From contig CAMPDV010000193.1 in assembly GCA_946699065.1 (NCBI GenBank), positions 310,001-374,000 on the forward strand: a stretch of 64,000 nt of DNA, in the 5' to 3' direction. Position numbers and translations under genes: made by a program. Below are positions 24,901 to 39,566 of the stretch, piece by piece. This DNA is from Loxodes magnus (taxonomy: Eukaryota > Ciliophora > Karyorelictea > Loxodida > Loxodidae). The notes beneath the pieces are model-generated. The model was not told the DNA's origin and searched no databases. It worked only from the letters and a program-made list of their open reading frames with translations. The number at the start of each line of letters is the position of its first letter. The stretch's first letter is position 1.

Positions 24901-25435
24901 ATATTTCCAATGTAAAAGTAGGAAAGATTGAGTAAATTAGCTTCAACATGGTGTGGAAGTAAATAAGTCAAGAATTACTATCTCTTTAGCTATAGAGTGT
25001 TGATATAAACAATCAAAAGCATTTCAAAATATTCTGAAGGATTCATGAAATTGAATAAAAAAGCTGAGAAGATGAATTCTAAGTCAATCAAGTAATGCCC
25101 TCAGGACCTTGCCTTATTAAGTGTCAAATTTTTAATGACATTGATGGAATCTTCACATATGCATATTCAAATGAAATGCTAGATTTCCTAGTTATCCCTA
25201 CAGATGTAAGTTCCTAATTTAGAATTTATCCTGCAAAGAGGTCAGAAATTTAACGCGCTAAAAGTTCGAAAATATCTATAGCTATAACACAGTAAAACTC
25301 ATATATCTGGTAGAGGAAAGCAAGAAAAAAGAATTCAAGTGTGAACATAAGAACTTCAACGAGCAGCATAAATAGATTTAGATATTTGTAGAAAGCAAAG
25401 AAGACTATGGAATTAAGATAAAATAAAACAGATGA
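21921..25435 (+). CDS. USP7: Ubiquitin carboxyl-terminal hydrolase 7 homologue
   Basis: This is a cysteine protease that removes ubiquitin from target proteins. It has 1165 residues, against 1102 in human, in the full family order: an N-terminal MATH/TRAF-like domain (about 35-175; WKFENF, FNSWIHYQKWNDLFEV), the USP catalytic core (Cys box GLINEGNTCYINALLQSLF with Cys194; QQDIQEFNNEL; LDGDNLYDAG; His box HSGDANSGHYFTFIRP), then a long C-terminal ubiquitin-like region. TGA encodes Trp in SFGW and in the NW-FRFND position after the His box, both invariant in USP7. One 17-nt intron (GTAAGTTCCTAATTTAG, 25206-25222) precedes the last exon; removing it restores the frame and gives 1166 codons. The proposed stop is TGA, but a TAA three codons earlier could also serve. 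Confidence 0.93.
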
Positions 25436-25750
25436 AATATACCTAAACATTCAAAATGCCAATTTAATACATTAATCAGCTATATCCTTCCTTCTTTTTT
25501 CTCCTATTAAACTTGCTTTTCTTTGTTTAGTTTATAAATTATTATGTTAGAAGGGTAGGTTAATTAATATATATAGTAGTTAAATAAAACTTGAATGATA
25601 TCATTTTATAAGGTAGCAAGGTAAGAGTTTAAATTGGATCTATAAGTAATATCTATTAAACTTTAGAAAAGCAAAAACTAAATTAAAGGGAAAAAGGTAG
25701 AAATCAAGGTTATTAGCATTCTCTTTCTTGACTTTCAATCTCTAAAATTA

Positions 25751-26640
25751 ATGGATTATAGAGGATTAAAAAAATCTCAATAGGTAAGAAATTACCAAAG
25801 GTAAATTAAGGTTTGATTAGTAGACTAAAGAGCTTAAAGCAGCTAAATCAATTGACTTATTTAGCTGTTCTGAAGTAATTTTCTAATTAAATAATAAACT
25901 AAATTTTATCTCAGATTAGTGGAACTTGCAAACTAGTCTATAGTAAAGATAAATCTTAACCAAGTCTAGAGAAAATGATATTACAATTAAAGCATAAGAA
26001 AAACTACTTGTATATGTTAGGAAATATATGCTAGTCGCTTCCTTTTAAAGTAAATACATTGTAAATATCCAGACTACTAAGTATCGCAAATTTAATAGAT
26101 AGTAGTGAAGAGTATAATTTAAAGAGCTTTGATACTAAATATTGAGATAGTTATCATTTACAACTCTCTTTAATTATAACTTAGAAGGCTATATAGAGTG
26201 ATAATTGTTCTCAGCATAGCGAGAAAAGCTTTTAATCTGGCTGTTTAGTAGTAAATTATGTTTCCTATTTTACTATATTTGTATTAGATACTAAAGCACT
26301 TATCTTCTAATCACAAATATTGAAGCTTTAAGATTTCTACAGTTTATTAAAAAAGGAGAAGCATTTGAAGAAGGAGAAATAAAGAAAGAGTTCTAGATTA
26401 GCAGATACTAAATAAGAAGTTTTTCTCTTATAATTAGCACATTAATCATCATGGCTTCCTTATAAAGTCAGGCAATACATAACAATAGTCCATTACAAAG
26501 GAAGTGAGATTCAATAAATTTTAGGTGTAAAAGGTATTAAATAATACTAATAAATGCTTCTACATAAAAAGGCTATTTACTTGTTAGTAATTGAGAGATT
26601 AGGAATGATTAAAATAATCTGTAAGATTAGAATCTATTAA
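25751..26640 (+). CDS. Unassigned protein, 290 residues
   Basis: There are two exons. Exon 1 encodes MDYRGLKKSQQ. A 17-nt intron (GTAAGAAATTACCAAAG, 25784-25800) follows, then a 280-codon exon. The N-terminal part has a Leu/Lys pattern (SRLKSLKQLNQLTYLAVLKQ) that could be leucine-rich or helical. The rest is mixed hydrophobic and basic, with one TGA-Trp in DTKYWDSYHLQLSL. No family was recognised. The proposed stop is TAA at 26638-26640; reading on to the next TGA would overlap the following gene by about 150 nt, so this gene is an argument that TAA can terminate. The next gene starts only 11 nt downstream on the same strand. Confidence 0.6.
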
Positions 26641-26651
26641 TTAATTCCTAA

Positions 26652-27704
26652 ATGGAGTCTAAAACTAAACAAGTAGAGAAGAAGGGGTAGAAGAATCAGT
26701 AAGGGAAGAATTTAAGCTTAGACTAAGCTTCTACATCTAATAACTAGTTTTTGTAGAATATTAGACTTAAGCCTAAGGGAAGTAAAGTGAGTCCAAAATT
26801 GTAAAAGATTAGATATTAAAAGAATTTAAAAATAATGCATTTTATTCAAGAACTGGAAGAAGCTTAGAATCTTGTAAAGCTAAAGGATAAATAGCTGGAA
26901 AAGTGTTTGAAGAAAAAGAATATTCCAGACTATGAATCATCATCTGATGAAGAACCTCCACTTTAAAAGGATTAAATCAAAAGAATGAAAATGCTTGTTA
27001 ATAAGCATAGCTAGGCGTTAAGAACCTTAAATGCCTCTAATAAAATAATAGATAAGTGTGTTCAGTTGTCTCCTAAGAATAAAACAAGTGCATTTAAGTC
27101 AAGCGTTAATAGATTTCCAGAATTACCTAATTAGCCTATGTTTGAACCTGGAAAATATGATGTTTCCTATAACTGAATATAAAGAAAATCACCCTCTGTA
27201 GTTATTATGTAGTCTTAAAGATTTCCATAATTGCAATTCCAAACAAGATCCAGAAACGAAAGTATCGATCTCATGCTTCCATCTGCATCTACATCAAAAA
27301 ATTTTATTTCAAAATCAAATGAAAATACTTTAAATTGAGAACTGGGTAAAAGTGATATTAATGAGCATTCAAGTACAATTACACTAGTCAAAGAATAGAA
27401 ATAAAAAAGGCTATACGACAGAAATTAAGTGAAGTCCCTTTGTGCTATTGATTGATCAAGGTAAACAGAGAAAATAAACTTTTTAGACTAGTACATTAAA
27501 GATAAGAAATCAACAATGAGTATTCCTACCAGATACAATTACGATTTCTCTTAAAACTTAAAGCCCAACATGAAGTTTAGTAGGCAATCAAAGAGAAGAG
27601 ATCCATTCAATTCTATTAACTTTATTAAAAGAAGGAAATTCAAAATGGAAGCTGTAGCTAATAATTTTAATGGTGCTAAGAAAAAAATCTTAAATGCCTT
27701 TTAA
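26652..27704 (+). CDS. Unassigned basic protein with a possible ciliary PG-type motif
   Basis: The single-exon frame has 350 residues and three TGA-Trp codons (SYNWIQRKS, LNWELGKSD, AIDWSRQTE). The N-terminal half is Lys/Gln-rich with an acidic spot, YESSSDEEPP. The middle contains FEPGKYDVSYNWIQRKSP, which resembles the PGP-x-Y ... W motifs of sperm-tail or ciliary microtubule-inner proteins; one copy is not enough to assign the family. The C-terminal half has another basic block (KPNMKFSRQSKRRDPFN). The chosen stop is TAA at 27702-27704, after which the frame becomes hydrophobic low-complexity text for 96 codons until a TGA. Localisation in cilia is a guess. Confidence 0.6.
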
Positions 27705-28460
27705 TTCATTTCCTTTGATAATCTCACTCAAGCAATTATCTCAGTCAATCCCTTTTATTTGCTCTTAAATACATATATCTAAATCGCTCATTTCTATTGG
27801 AATACATCTTCCTTTGTATGCTTTTGCTATTACTTCTTCCAACAAAAGTCTATTTTTTATATATTAACATATATATAAAAGCTAGATATGAAACAGGGCT
27901 TTAACTACACATAGCTAAATTATTTCAGCAACCTAAATTAAGCAAAACAGGGAGAGTATAATCCTACTAATCCAGATTTTAAAAAGGAATGATCTGAAGT
28001 AGCCGAAATAAAACTATATATAAAAGAATATAAAGCAGTTGATTAACGAAGATAATGTAAGATATACTGGTTACAGTAAATAGAACTAAAAGTAGCTAAA
28101 ATAAGCTTTATCTAGATAGGCTAAAGAATTAAACTATAGTTTTATAATTAAAAGGGTATTTAATTTAACCAATGGTAGAATATTAAATTTATTTACTTAA
28201 TAAGAAAAGACATTTTAGGATAACTGAAATTCATTTAATCTAGCCTAGTTTTAAATATATTGAAAAACCTTGCATATTATAATAGAAACAAACGTTATGT
28301 GAGAGCAACAGAAGTATGCTAGAAAGTAATTATAGGAAGGAATAGAGAACGATAGACATATTAAAGAAGGTTAAGCAATAAAAGGAAAGTAATGTAAAGT
28401 GAAGAGTGGAATGAAGAAATAAAATTAGCATATTTTTAAAATAATATTAATTCACTTAAT
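27705..28460. other. Intergenic region with a long open frame of doubtful meaning
   Basis: The frame of the preceding gene stays open past its proposed TAA stop to a TGA at 27990, and then to 28468. The text is low-complexity (YFFQQKSIFYILTYI and similar), with homopolymer runs. I treat it as noncoding. Read-through or an additional exon cannot be excluded. Confidence 0.4.
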
Positions 28461-28468
28461 AATTTAAA

Positions 28469-29344
28469 ATGAAAGCAGAAGTCAAAGAATAAAGTGGAAA
28501 GAGAAACCTTAAAATGATTAATACTCAGTCTTTAGACTATAAAAGGTTCTTATAAGAGCCTTCTAAAATTTATAACTATAGTGAAAAATTATAACAGGTG
28601 AATACTTACTCCACATAATAGCTACTGCAAAAGGAAAATATCACTTTTTAGAGTAATAATAACTTACTATAAAACTCAGTTAATAACACTAAGGAAATTA
28701 ATGAATGATATGGCCAGCATTAGAATTAAAAAGTTCAAAGGTTTAAAGAAAATACTTAGATTTACTAGACAATGAAGCAAGGCTTGCCCAATAAATAAAT
28801 AGTTTTCAAACGAAAACCAACGGATTAGAAAAATTAAATGCCCAATTTTGGTAATAAGAATGAATTTGATTCAGCAGATTTAGTTCTACAAAGATATAAG
28901 GAAAATAAAAAAAGGAAGATGTCAAAATTGAACAACTCCAATACTAATATAAAGAATAGCTACTCTGTAAAGTAAGTCACATCTGGTAATTTTGATTAAT
29001 CTCATTTTAAGTAAAGGGATTGTTAATAGCTACCTTAAACAAAGAAGACTTTTTAAGTCAAAAAAGAAAATACTTTCAAGCATAAATCTCTACCTGCCAG
29101 TCCACTCAGGTAGTCCGGAAAATTTCTAATGTAGAATGCAAGTTAATTCATTAAGTAAAAAGTAGAATCAGGGTAAACGATGAAGTATCAAGATTTTGTT
29201 AGAGAAATGATAAAAACAAAACCACTTAATATTTCCCAAGATTACGAGATTAGCAAGAGAAGAGCTCAATCTCCTTCGTTGAGATCTATTGATAGCAACT
29301 CAAGTGCAGGCAGAATTAAGTGGGCTCATAGTTTCTATGCTTGA
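28469..29344 (+). CDS. Unassigned Lys/Asn/Ser-rich protein, 291 residues
   Basis: A single-exon frame of 292 codons runs from ATG (MKAEVKEQSGKRNLKM) to TGA. The protein is basic and polar, rich in Gln coded by TAA and TAG, with one TGA-Trp (EINEWYGQHQ). It has no hydrophobic segment and probably little fixed structure. The C-terminal region is somewhat more conserved-looking (KYQDFVREMIKTKPLNISQD and SKRRAQSPSLRSIDSNSSAG), with Ser-Pro sites that could be phosphorylated. No family was recognised. It lies 764 nt after the previous gene on the same strand. The end is well defined: the frame breaks down right after TGA. Confidence 0.6.
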
Positions 29345-31210
29345 ATTATTTTTACGCTTTACATATCATATAAAGTTGTCTAAAAGTCTTAGTATACTTT
29401 ACCATAAATCTCATTATAATAATAAGAAAACTGAAGTTTGTTTGAACTTAATACTGCCAATACTATCATAAGCTCATTATTAAAAATATCTATTTTAAGT
29501 ACCTATGCTCATTTTATCTTTCAAATTATACTTAGTTTAAAAAGACTCTGCATATAAGATTTTTAGAGTCTTAAATGTTTCTATTTCTTACAATAGACTT
29601 TAGTTAAAATATATAAATGTTATTTATGTTATTAAGTATCACCTTTGCTTATCTTATAAATTCCTTCTTATAGCAAGTAACTGCTATAAAAGCTAATTAT
29701 ATGTTCCTTTACAATCTTTTAAGTTTTGCTTATTTATACTTAAAAGCCTCATTATTTTTGCATATTATGGATTATAGATAAGAGGTTAAACGAATTTTAA
29801 AGCTCAATTTATTGAAGACTTTTAGGAACTCTTATTTAAACATTGCTTAACTGAAAATATTTTATATTCCTTACTTAATTATTATGCAATACAGCCTCAT
29901 CCAGTTTAAAACCAAAATATATTTACAGCTTTTTATATGATTTTCTTAATAAATGCCTGATTAAATTCCCGATAGCATGTTTATAATCTTTCGAACATAA
30001 AAGACATTTATAATCCATAAGGTTTAATTATTTCCTTTCTAATTATTTAATTATTTTTGCTTATTTTTCTGAAAGAAAGAAAATATCCATTGCAATATAT
30101 TAATTAAGTGGTGCTTTTAAAGTATAACCCTTAATTTATTGTCCTATATTCTTTCTTTACTTGTAATTTTCCCCTTCACTTTCTTGTCAAATACTTTAAA
30201 TCCTTAAGACTAAGAGTAGAATTTTGCTTCCTTCTAAGTCAGAAATTTAGTAAATGAATCTGATAAAAATAAGCTTTTCTACCTAATTTGCAAATATCAA
30301 ATTTATCCACTATACCTGATCTCTTTCTTAACTATAAAGTAGTTAGCTAAAATGATTAATCTTAACCTTAAGGAAATAGTAGGAAGTTTATGCCCCAATT
30401 TCAAAGATACCTGTATAAGGAACTATTTTTATTTAATAGTATTTGAAATTAGTATATCAGCAATTTTGCTATTTAGACTCTTATTTATTTCCAGTTCTTT
30501 TATACCTTAATAATATAAATAGCTTTACCTTATAAGCTTAATTTTCATTTTAAACACTTTACTTTTCAACTTATTCGCTTTACTACAATTTGCCATAATC
30601 TAAGCTTATTGTTGATTATGTTTACGAGTAATGAATTTCACCTGTTCAAGATTGCTTTTATTTATGCAGAGTAGTAAAATTTAGTGGTTATTTATCCTTA
30701 TATAATATCATAAATAGAATAGCATCCAAATATCCGAGAACCATATTAACCACAAAACTTAAAGTCAGCTAATTAAGCGGAATATTGTAAAATAAGAAAG
30801 ATATACCTTATTCTAATTACTCCTATACACCTTTGGCATTAAAGCCAAACAAAAATACTTATTTTCACTGCTTATTGCTTAGTTTTCAGACGTATTTTGA
30901 GTTATTATTATTAAATTTGTTTATTCATATTCAGTATTTTTATATTATAAACAGGCAATTATTTAGAGGAAAGACTATCTTCAATTATTAGTAAGGCATT
31001 AAATAATCTAAACCTAGATGAAGCATATAATACTACACTTGATTGCTAAGAATCTATGAGTATTTAATTGATGCCACATTATAAAAGCAATGATTTGATT
31101 TTAGAACCTTTTAGTTCTTTATCTCTCAGTTGTATTTAACTTACTCTAATGGATTACTTATATAGATGCTAATTTGAAATCTGTTTGATAGTTTTATTTA
31201 ACATTAAATG
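29345..31210. other. AT-rich intergenic region
   Basis: About 1.9 kb without a supportable gene on either strand. Short open frames have no motifs. No tRNA-like or other structured RNA sequence was recognised. Confidence 0.5.
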
Positions 31211-31215
31211 TTTTA

Positions 31216-31896
31216 TTAAAGGTTAATGCTTGTTGTCAAAAGAACTGGTTTGTCGTTTTTTATATAGATTGGGTTTTTCGTCGCTTCATTTGAAGAGCTA
31301 ACAAAACCTCCCATTTAGCATTCTTTTTCTTCCATTTCTCATTTGAAACCCTTGGTAGTAATTTTAGTTGGTCCGCTTAGTGGGATAATCCCTATTTGCT
31401 TTCTTTATTCATAGTCTTGTAGATGAATTATATTTTCACCAGGCTTTATAACGACGCTCTGTGTACCTTTGTTAATATTAAACAACTTCAACCCTGAGTA
31501 TTTTAGCATCAATGAGTAGTTCTAGAAAGTATGGTCAAGCCTTCCTCCAAAAGCATTGAAAATACAAATCGGCAAATTTTTTAAAAAGCTTTGCTCTTCA
31601 CAGTACTTAAGCGCTTTTTCTAAATCAGTCGTATCTTAGCAGACTTCATGATTTATCTGAACATTCTGGTTTAAGTAATAATCCTTGGCTGGTTTTTCTA
31701 AAGAGTCCATATCCCCTATAATGACATCAGGAAAGAAATACTTATAATGCTAGGAAATTAGATTAGCTGCTCCATCAGTAGCAATAGTATAAGTACTCAA
31801 TCTCATAATATTGGAATAGTAAGAGAACCCTTGAATATTGTTTAGCACTATAAGAGCAAATTTGTCTAAAAGTATATTTACTTTTCAGTGGTTCAT
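31216..31896 (-). CDS. TPK1: Thiamine pyrophosphokinase
   Basis: Transfers pyrophosphate from ATP to thiamine, making the cofactor thiamine diphosphate in the cytosol. The 226 residues contain the family motifs in order: ATDGAANLI (as ADGGANRL), PDVIIGDMDS (as PEFINGDFDS, metal site), QDTTDLEKALKYC (as DHTDFTKCLK), NAFGGRLDHTFQNYSLML (as GGLAGRFDQIMASVNTL), then the C-terminal thiamine-binding part GIIPLSGPTKITTKGFKW and GGFVSSSNEAT. The N-terminal Trp4 is TGA. The human protein ends VLWTMAIKS-style at the same place where this one reads PVLLTTSINL followed by TAA TAA, so TAA acts as stop here. Ignoring TAA would add only 30 residues of unrelated text to a TGA at 31126. It is single-exon. Confidence 0.92.
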
Positions 31897-32314
31897 TTTA
31901 TACTGTCTTTATAAACTATTTCTCACTTTATTTAATACCTTTTAACCTACTTTCTTTATACTTACTCACTTAATCCTAGTTGCTCTTATCATGCAATGCT
32001 TTAACATCTTTAGACTCCGAAAGAGAGAAAGTATAAAAGGAGATTGTATTCAGTCAGACATGCTTACTATAAATGGAGTGGTAAAACCTGCTGACTTCTT
32101 ATAAGCCTTTTAAAGCATTTATTAGTTAAAGATTTACAGTAAGGTACCCTACTTTGACTAATTATGAAAGCTAATTATCTTACTTTTAGTCCTTCGATAG
32201 AGGTGATTGAGTAGAAGATAAGTAAAATTTTAGCGTATACAAGGATTTAATAAATGGTGGATTAGATGATTATAAAAAGGCTAAATAAAGCAATTAAATA
32301 TTAAATAGAGTAAA

Positions 32315-32962
32315 ATGGATTTAACCAATATATCAACAGATTCACTCTATTAGGAAGTAAAAAGAAGGTATAAATGCTCCTTTAGACCTCAAGCTAATTT
32401 AGTCTTTATTGGTCCTTCAGGAGTCGGAAAATCAAAAATTGCCTAAAATTTGGCTGAAAAGAATTGCTGATGTCATATCAAAATTGATGAAAATTAGTAG
32501 GATAATCTTGATTAAGTAGAGAAGGAAATATCCCAGTATAAGTGTAGCAGAGGATTCATTTTGGAACATTTTCCAAAAAATGTTGTTGAGGCTGAGACTT
32601 TTGGAAAAATACTTTAACAAAAGTACAATAAGCAGATTAATAAAGTTATTGAATTCTAAGCAGAAGATGACCTAATAAAAGAGAGGCTAAGTGGCAGAAG
32701 ATTTGATATACAGTCTGATAGAGTTTATCACACAAAACTTTAACCTCCCTAGAAAGAAGGAATAGATGACTTTAGTAAAAAGCCTTTGGTATTTAAGAAG
32801 TAAGATTAAGATAGACTTCAAAAATTAAAAGAGTATCTAGAAGGCTTTAGGAGGGACGTCAGGCCAATTATTGACTATTACAGAAAATAAAATCTAATTT
32901 TCAGTGTTAATTCTTCGCATAATTAGACTACCATCGAGCAGATACTAATGGAGATCATTTGA
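32315..32962 (+). CDS. Adenylate-kinase-like nucleoside monophosphate kinase
   Basis: Adenylate kinases exchange phosphate between ATP, AMP and ADP. The 215-residue frame has a P-loop GPSGVGKSK at residues 33-41, following the strand ANLVFI, as in the family. Then come a NMP-binding-like helix region, RGFILEHFPKNVVEAETFGK (matching the RGFLLDGFPR block, with the key Asp and Arg replaced by Glu and Lys), RLSGRRFDIQSDRVYHTK (LID start, as RxxGR) and the C-terminal YLEGFRRDVRPIIDYYRKQN. The changed Asp/Arg residues leave catalytic ability uncertain. One TGA-Trp is present (KNCWCHIKID). It is a single exon ending in TGA. It lies about 420 nt upstream of SERCA on the same strand. Confidence 0.8.
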
Positions 32963-33385
32963 TTAAGAACACTATTAACATTTCAATGTTTAATTTTATA
33001 CTAACCTTATTTAATCTCCCTCCCTTCTTCTCTTATCAATCATCAGACCATTTTTTAAATACTAGATCTAGCTTACGCTAGCTAATACCATTTAATCTTA
33101 AAGACTTTTGTATAGTAAGAAAATAAAGCCTAAGGCTAATTTAGGAGCTTTAGATTATTGATATTATGCTAACGCTTTATTATTATACCTACCTTTATAA
33201 GCTGTTCAATCTAATGATTTATCCATTTTACTCTATTCAATCAAACTGGTTCAATCAGAAAATAAGTTCTTAAGTAAAGTAGAAGCACAGATAGTATCAC
33301 ACCATAGTAGGAGTGGAAGTAAGTTAGTGTATATAAAGATAGTAAATAGGGAGTGAATTAAAAATGTAATATTTTAATAACAATA

Positions 33386-36442
<3,057 letters not shown>

Positions 36443-36509
36443 AGAATTGGTTAAAATAATTTAATTTAAAGTATTAAAGAAATAATCAAAATGTATGAAA
36501 CTATATATT

Positions 36510-38041
36510 TCATGTTAATGTTTTATTGAAAGATTCTTAATTCAACTTATCAACGTTCGATTTCACGTCGTTCAGCTTCATTTTCTTCTTGCTCCATTAC
36601 AAAATTACCTAAATTGAAAAATTACATTCGAGGGAGTCTAATTCTTCTTCTTGAGCGGACTTTCTTATATTTCTGTTCTATTGTTTCTGTTTTGAGATTG
36701 ATTACTTTAATTATTAGTTGATACTCTTCCAGATTGAGCAGGAGAGAGCTAATTTGCTCAAAGCTTTGAGGGGGATTTGGATGTTTATTTTATTTTATTG
36801 TTGATTGACTGTTCTGACCTTAACAAAGGTGTACTATTCGTGTTAGAATTCTGGATGTTTGAACTAATCAAAATATGACTAACGCTTTTTTCATTAGGAC
36901 TTTACTTATTTTTAATAATGCTATTATTTGAATTCGTAGCTTTGCTATTGGAGTTATTAATCTACTATACGACTTCTTTAACTACTTTAGAGTTTGCATT
37001 TGTTCACTCAACTGAGTTATTTCTCTAAGAGTGTTGTCTTTAGTTATCATGTTTAAGCATAACTTTTTACCTTTTAGTATTTTATGTATTTATCATTTTA
37101 TATAATGACTCTACAGTTTTTGAGTCATTTTAATCTTCTTATTTCTCTTGTTCACTCTTAGTTTCGTTTTTTTCTTAAATATGCTACTCCATCATATGAA
37201 TCTTTTAATCTAGAACTTCTTGTTATTTAATTGTGCTTTGGACTAAGTTAGTGATGTCTATTAGATTATTATTTAGATTTTGATTTATAGATTCAAGATC
37301 TGATAACTGCTGGATTTAAGAAGTAAAATTATACTACTAGGATTAAATTTTACTCAGCATCTCTTACATTTTACTGAGTTATAGCTCTAAATCTGAAGTT
37401 CTTTGCTCATAATTATCTTGTAACTCCTCTATTAACTACAAAGGATTTTGCTACTTTATAGGAGATTTACTTGGACTAGCTCTGGCATTAGCCATCAATT
37501 TTTAAAATTACTGATTATTCTAATCAGCAGTCTGTTAATACTTTTAGTATTTTTCCTCTAATTTCTAGTTTTAGTTAATGCAATCCTTCATTTTTTGCTA
37601 TTACTACGTAATGGATTAGTTAATACCATTTAATTACTTATCAACTTCTATAATTTTAATTTCATTTCTCTGTGCTTTATCATTTATCTGCTGGTTCTAC
37701 TATATTAAGTCTTATATGCTTTGATAATACTATTTCTATTTCAGCTCTATTTCACATATTTTGCTCTGAAGTGTTTGCTAATAGTTCAAATATTGCTATA
37801 TAGGAGCTGTAATTTACTCCAAGCGTGCTATTCTCTAGATTAATTATTCGTTCTGTTATTGAATAGTATGTGCAGGGTCGTTTATTTTCTAAATAATAGA
37901 CTGTAAATCATCAATTTGCTTAGACATTTTGAGTATGTTCTTAGTGTTTAAATTACACTACTCTAGTTAGGATTCTAAATAGAGCACGTAGCTCTCATTT
38001 GCAGAATCCTCTTCTTATCTTCTGGTAACTTTATAAGACAT
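36510..38041 (-). CDS. Long coiled-coil protein, unassigned
   Basis: Two exons encode 504 residues. A 17-nt intron (GTAATTTTTCAATTTAG, 36609-36625) near the end is in frame phase 0. Without it the protein would stop about 14 residues later at another TGA, so the tail is uncertain. The first two thirds are heptad-like, Gln/Glu/Leu-rich coiled coil (NEQLIQRIARLEQITAPIQQ, DLESINQNLNNNLIDITN). The last third is Asn/Ser-rich and disordered. One TGA-Trp is in NSVEWTNANSK. Proteins of this build are common in ciliary and centrosomal structures, but no family was identified. Its 3' end faces that of SERCA 68 nt away. Confidence 0.65.
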
Positions 38042-38049
38042 TTATGACC

Positions 38050-38925
38050 AATAAATTCGTAATTTGGAAAATTAAGGCTAAGTTAATTAAATATACTAAA
38101 ACCATATCTACTCATCATTTCAATCATCTACTATATTTATCTACTACTACATGCTTCAACTCACTGTTCTATCATCTCAGTTGTATTCGAGATACTTATA
38201 GCTAGAGTAATGAGGCTAGATTATATGCTTAGTAATTAAAAGTAATTGATTATATAAAAATGCTTCTAAGAGACAGTTCAGTTATGCTAGTTTTGATAGC
38301 AACTATAAATTGAAATATTGATAACTATAGTAAGTTAATAATATTGACTATTACTTATTTCCTAATCCCTCACCAAATTCTATTTAAAAGGATTTATTAA
38401 AAAAACTCATCTACCACAATCCTTTTGCGAATTAGTTGATTTATTCATTATATGTTGATAACTAACTTAATTTTGATCCTTAAGATATGTAACTAAGAGT
38501 CTTTAAACATTTCGCAAATAATCTTATTTTGACTTAATTATTTAGAAAGGCATAACAATTACTATACTAGTGTATAATTAAGACTTAACCTAATTATTAA
38601 AATAAAAACTATACTAAATTATTACTTTCAAGCTAATTTGCTTCTGTAGTTGCCATTCTTTCTACTATTTAGGTATATTAGGTAATTTATTGCAATTTGC
38701 TTACACTAATCTGAAGATTATTAATCTTATTATAAGGGTGAAAGGTACTAAATAGCTTTAAGTGATTATTCATTGCTTCTAGTTTAGATAGCTTTAACCT
38801 AATTATTAAGAATGTAATCAAAAAATTAAAAAAGTTGGAAGGAAGATTTATTAAGTAGGTGGTATAGATTTGAAGAAGGAGAGTTTTGACTCTTTGATTG
38901 AAAATGGTTAAATTAAAAGTAAATA
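38050..38925. other. Intergenic region
   Basis: AT-rich DNA. On the minus strand the frame following the dynein light chain stays free of TGA for about 200 codons, but the text is unstructured and the family ends at the TAA before it. No other gene is supported. Confidence 0.5.
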
Positions 38926-38932
38926 AAGCAAG

Positions 38933-39279
38933 TTAAAGAGCCATGGCGAAGACATTTACACAGCAAAACATTGAGGCATTGTCATACTTGATACTACAAT
39001 GCCCATCAGTATTAGTATCCCAATAAGTACTTGAACTCATATGAAGTCCACTATCTGCTTTTTATTAAATGACTGAAGTAACAGCATATTTAAAGTTCCC
39101 TTATAACTCTGATAGTTATTTAACACTTTCTTCGGCAATATTTTCAACCCACTGTTGAACATCAAGAGGGTTGTATTACTTCTTATTTAAAACTTAATCA
39201 ACTACTTTCTAGATCCTTTGAATAGCCTCTTCTCTCTATATTAAAGCATTACTAAATTAGCAAAAGAAACCTCTGGCAT
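38933..39279 (-). CDS. Tctex-type dynein light chain
   Basis: Tctex/DYNLT proteins dimerise on dynein intermediate chains and hold cargo in cytoplasmic or axonemal dynein. Two exons encode 109 residues (human DYNLT1 has 113). A 17-nt intron (GTAATGCTTTAATATAG, 39236-39252) follows the first nine residues, MPEVSFANL. Family blocks are QQWVENIAEESVKQL, GNFKYAVTSVIQQKADSGLH, SSSTYWDTNTDGHCSIKYDN and SMFCCVNVFAMAL, where the last matches MYCIVSAFGLSI at the C-terminus of DYNLT1. The gene therefore ends at TAA, directly after AMAL, although the next in-frame TGA is very far away. This is the best evidence in the window that TAA is used as a stop. An alternative start at 39352 without the intron gives a less family-like N-terminus. 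Confidence 0.9.
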
Positions 39280-39566
39280 TATATTTATTATTACTCTTTT
39301 TTATTTACCTGAAAAATGACTACAACACTATCCTATTTATATCTACACTCATCTTATAATCCTTGCTTTACTAGTACTTATATTCAGAGATATACGCAAT
39401 TAATTCAGTCATAGTGTAAAAGTAATGCATATGACTGGTAAAGTAATTGCAAGCTTAGGTAAAATTAAGTTAGTTAGTACTGTGAAAAAATAAATGAAAG
39501 TAAGGATAGTATTAATAAGGATTTGAATAGGTAAAGTAAAAAGAGAAGGAAATTAATTAAATTTGA

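Noticed and set aside
27705-28468. Long open frame continuing the gene at 26652
   Set aside because: The text turns into low-complexity hydrophobic and Lys-rich runs after a natural-looking TAA; open frames of this length are expected when only TGA breaks them.
28469-28471. Standard-code annotation of the window
   Set aside because: Under the standard code every recognisable gene is cut into fragments below about 145 residues; the reassigned code gives complete, family-length proteins.
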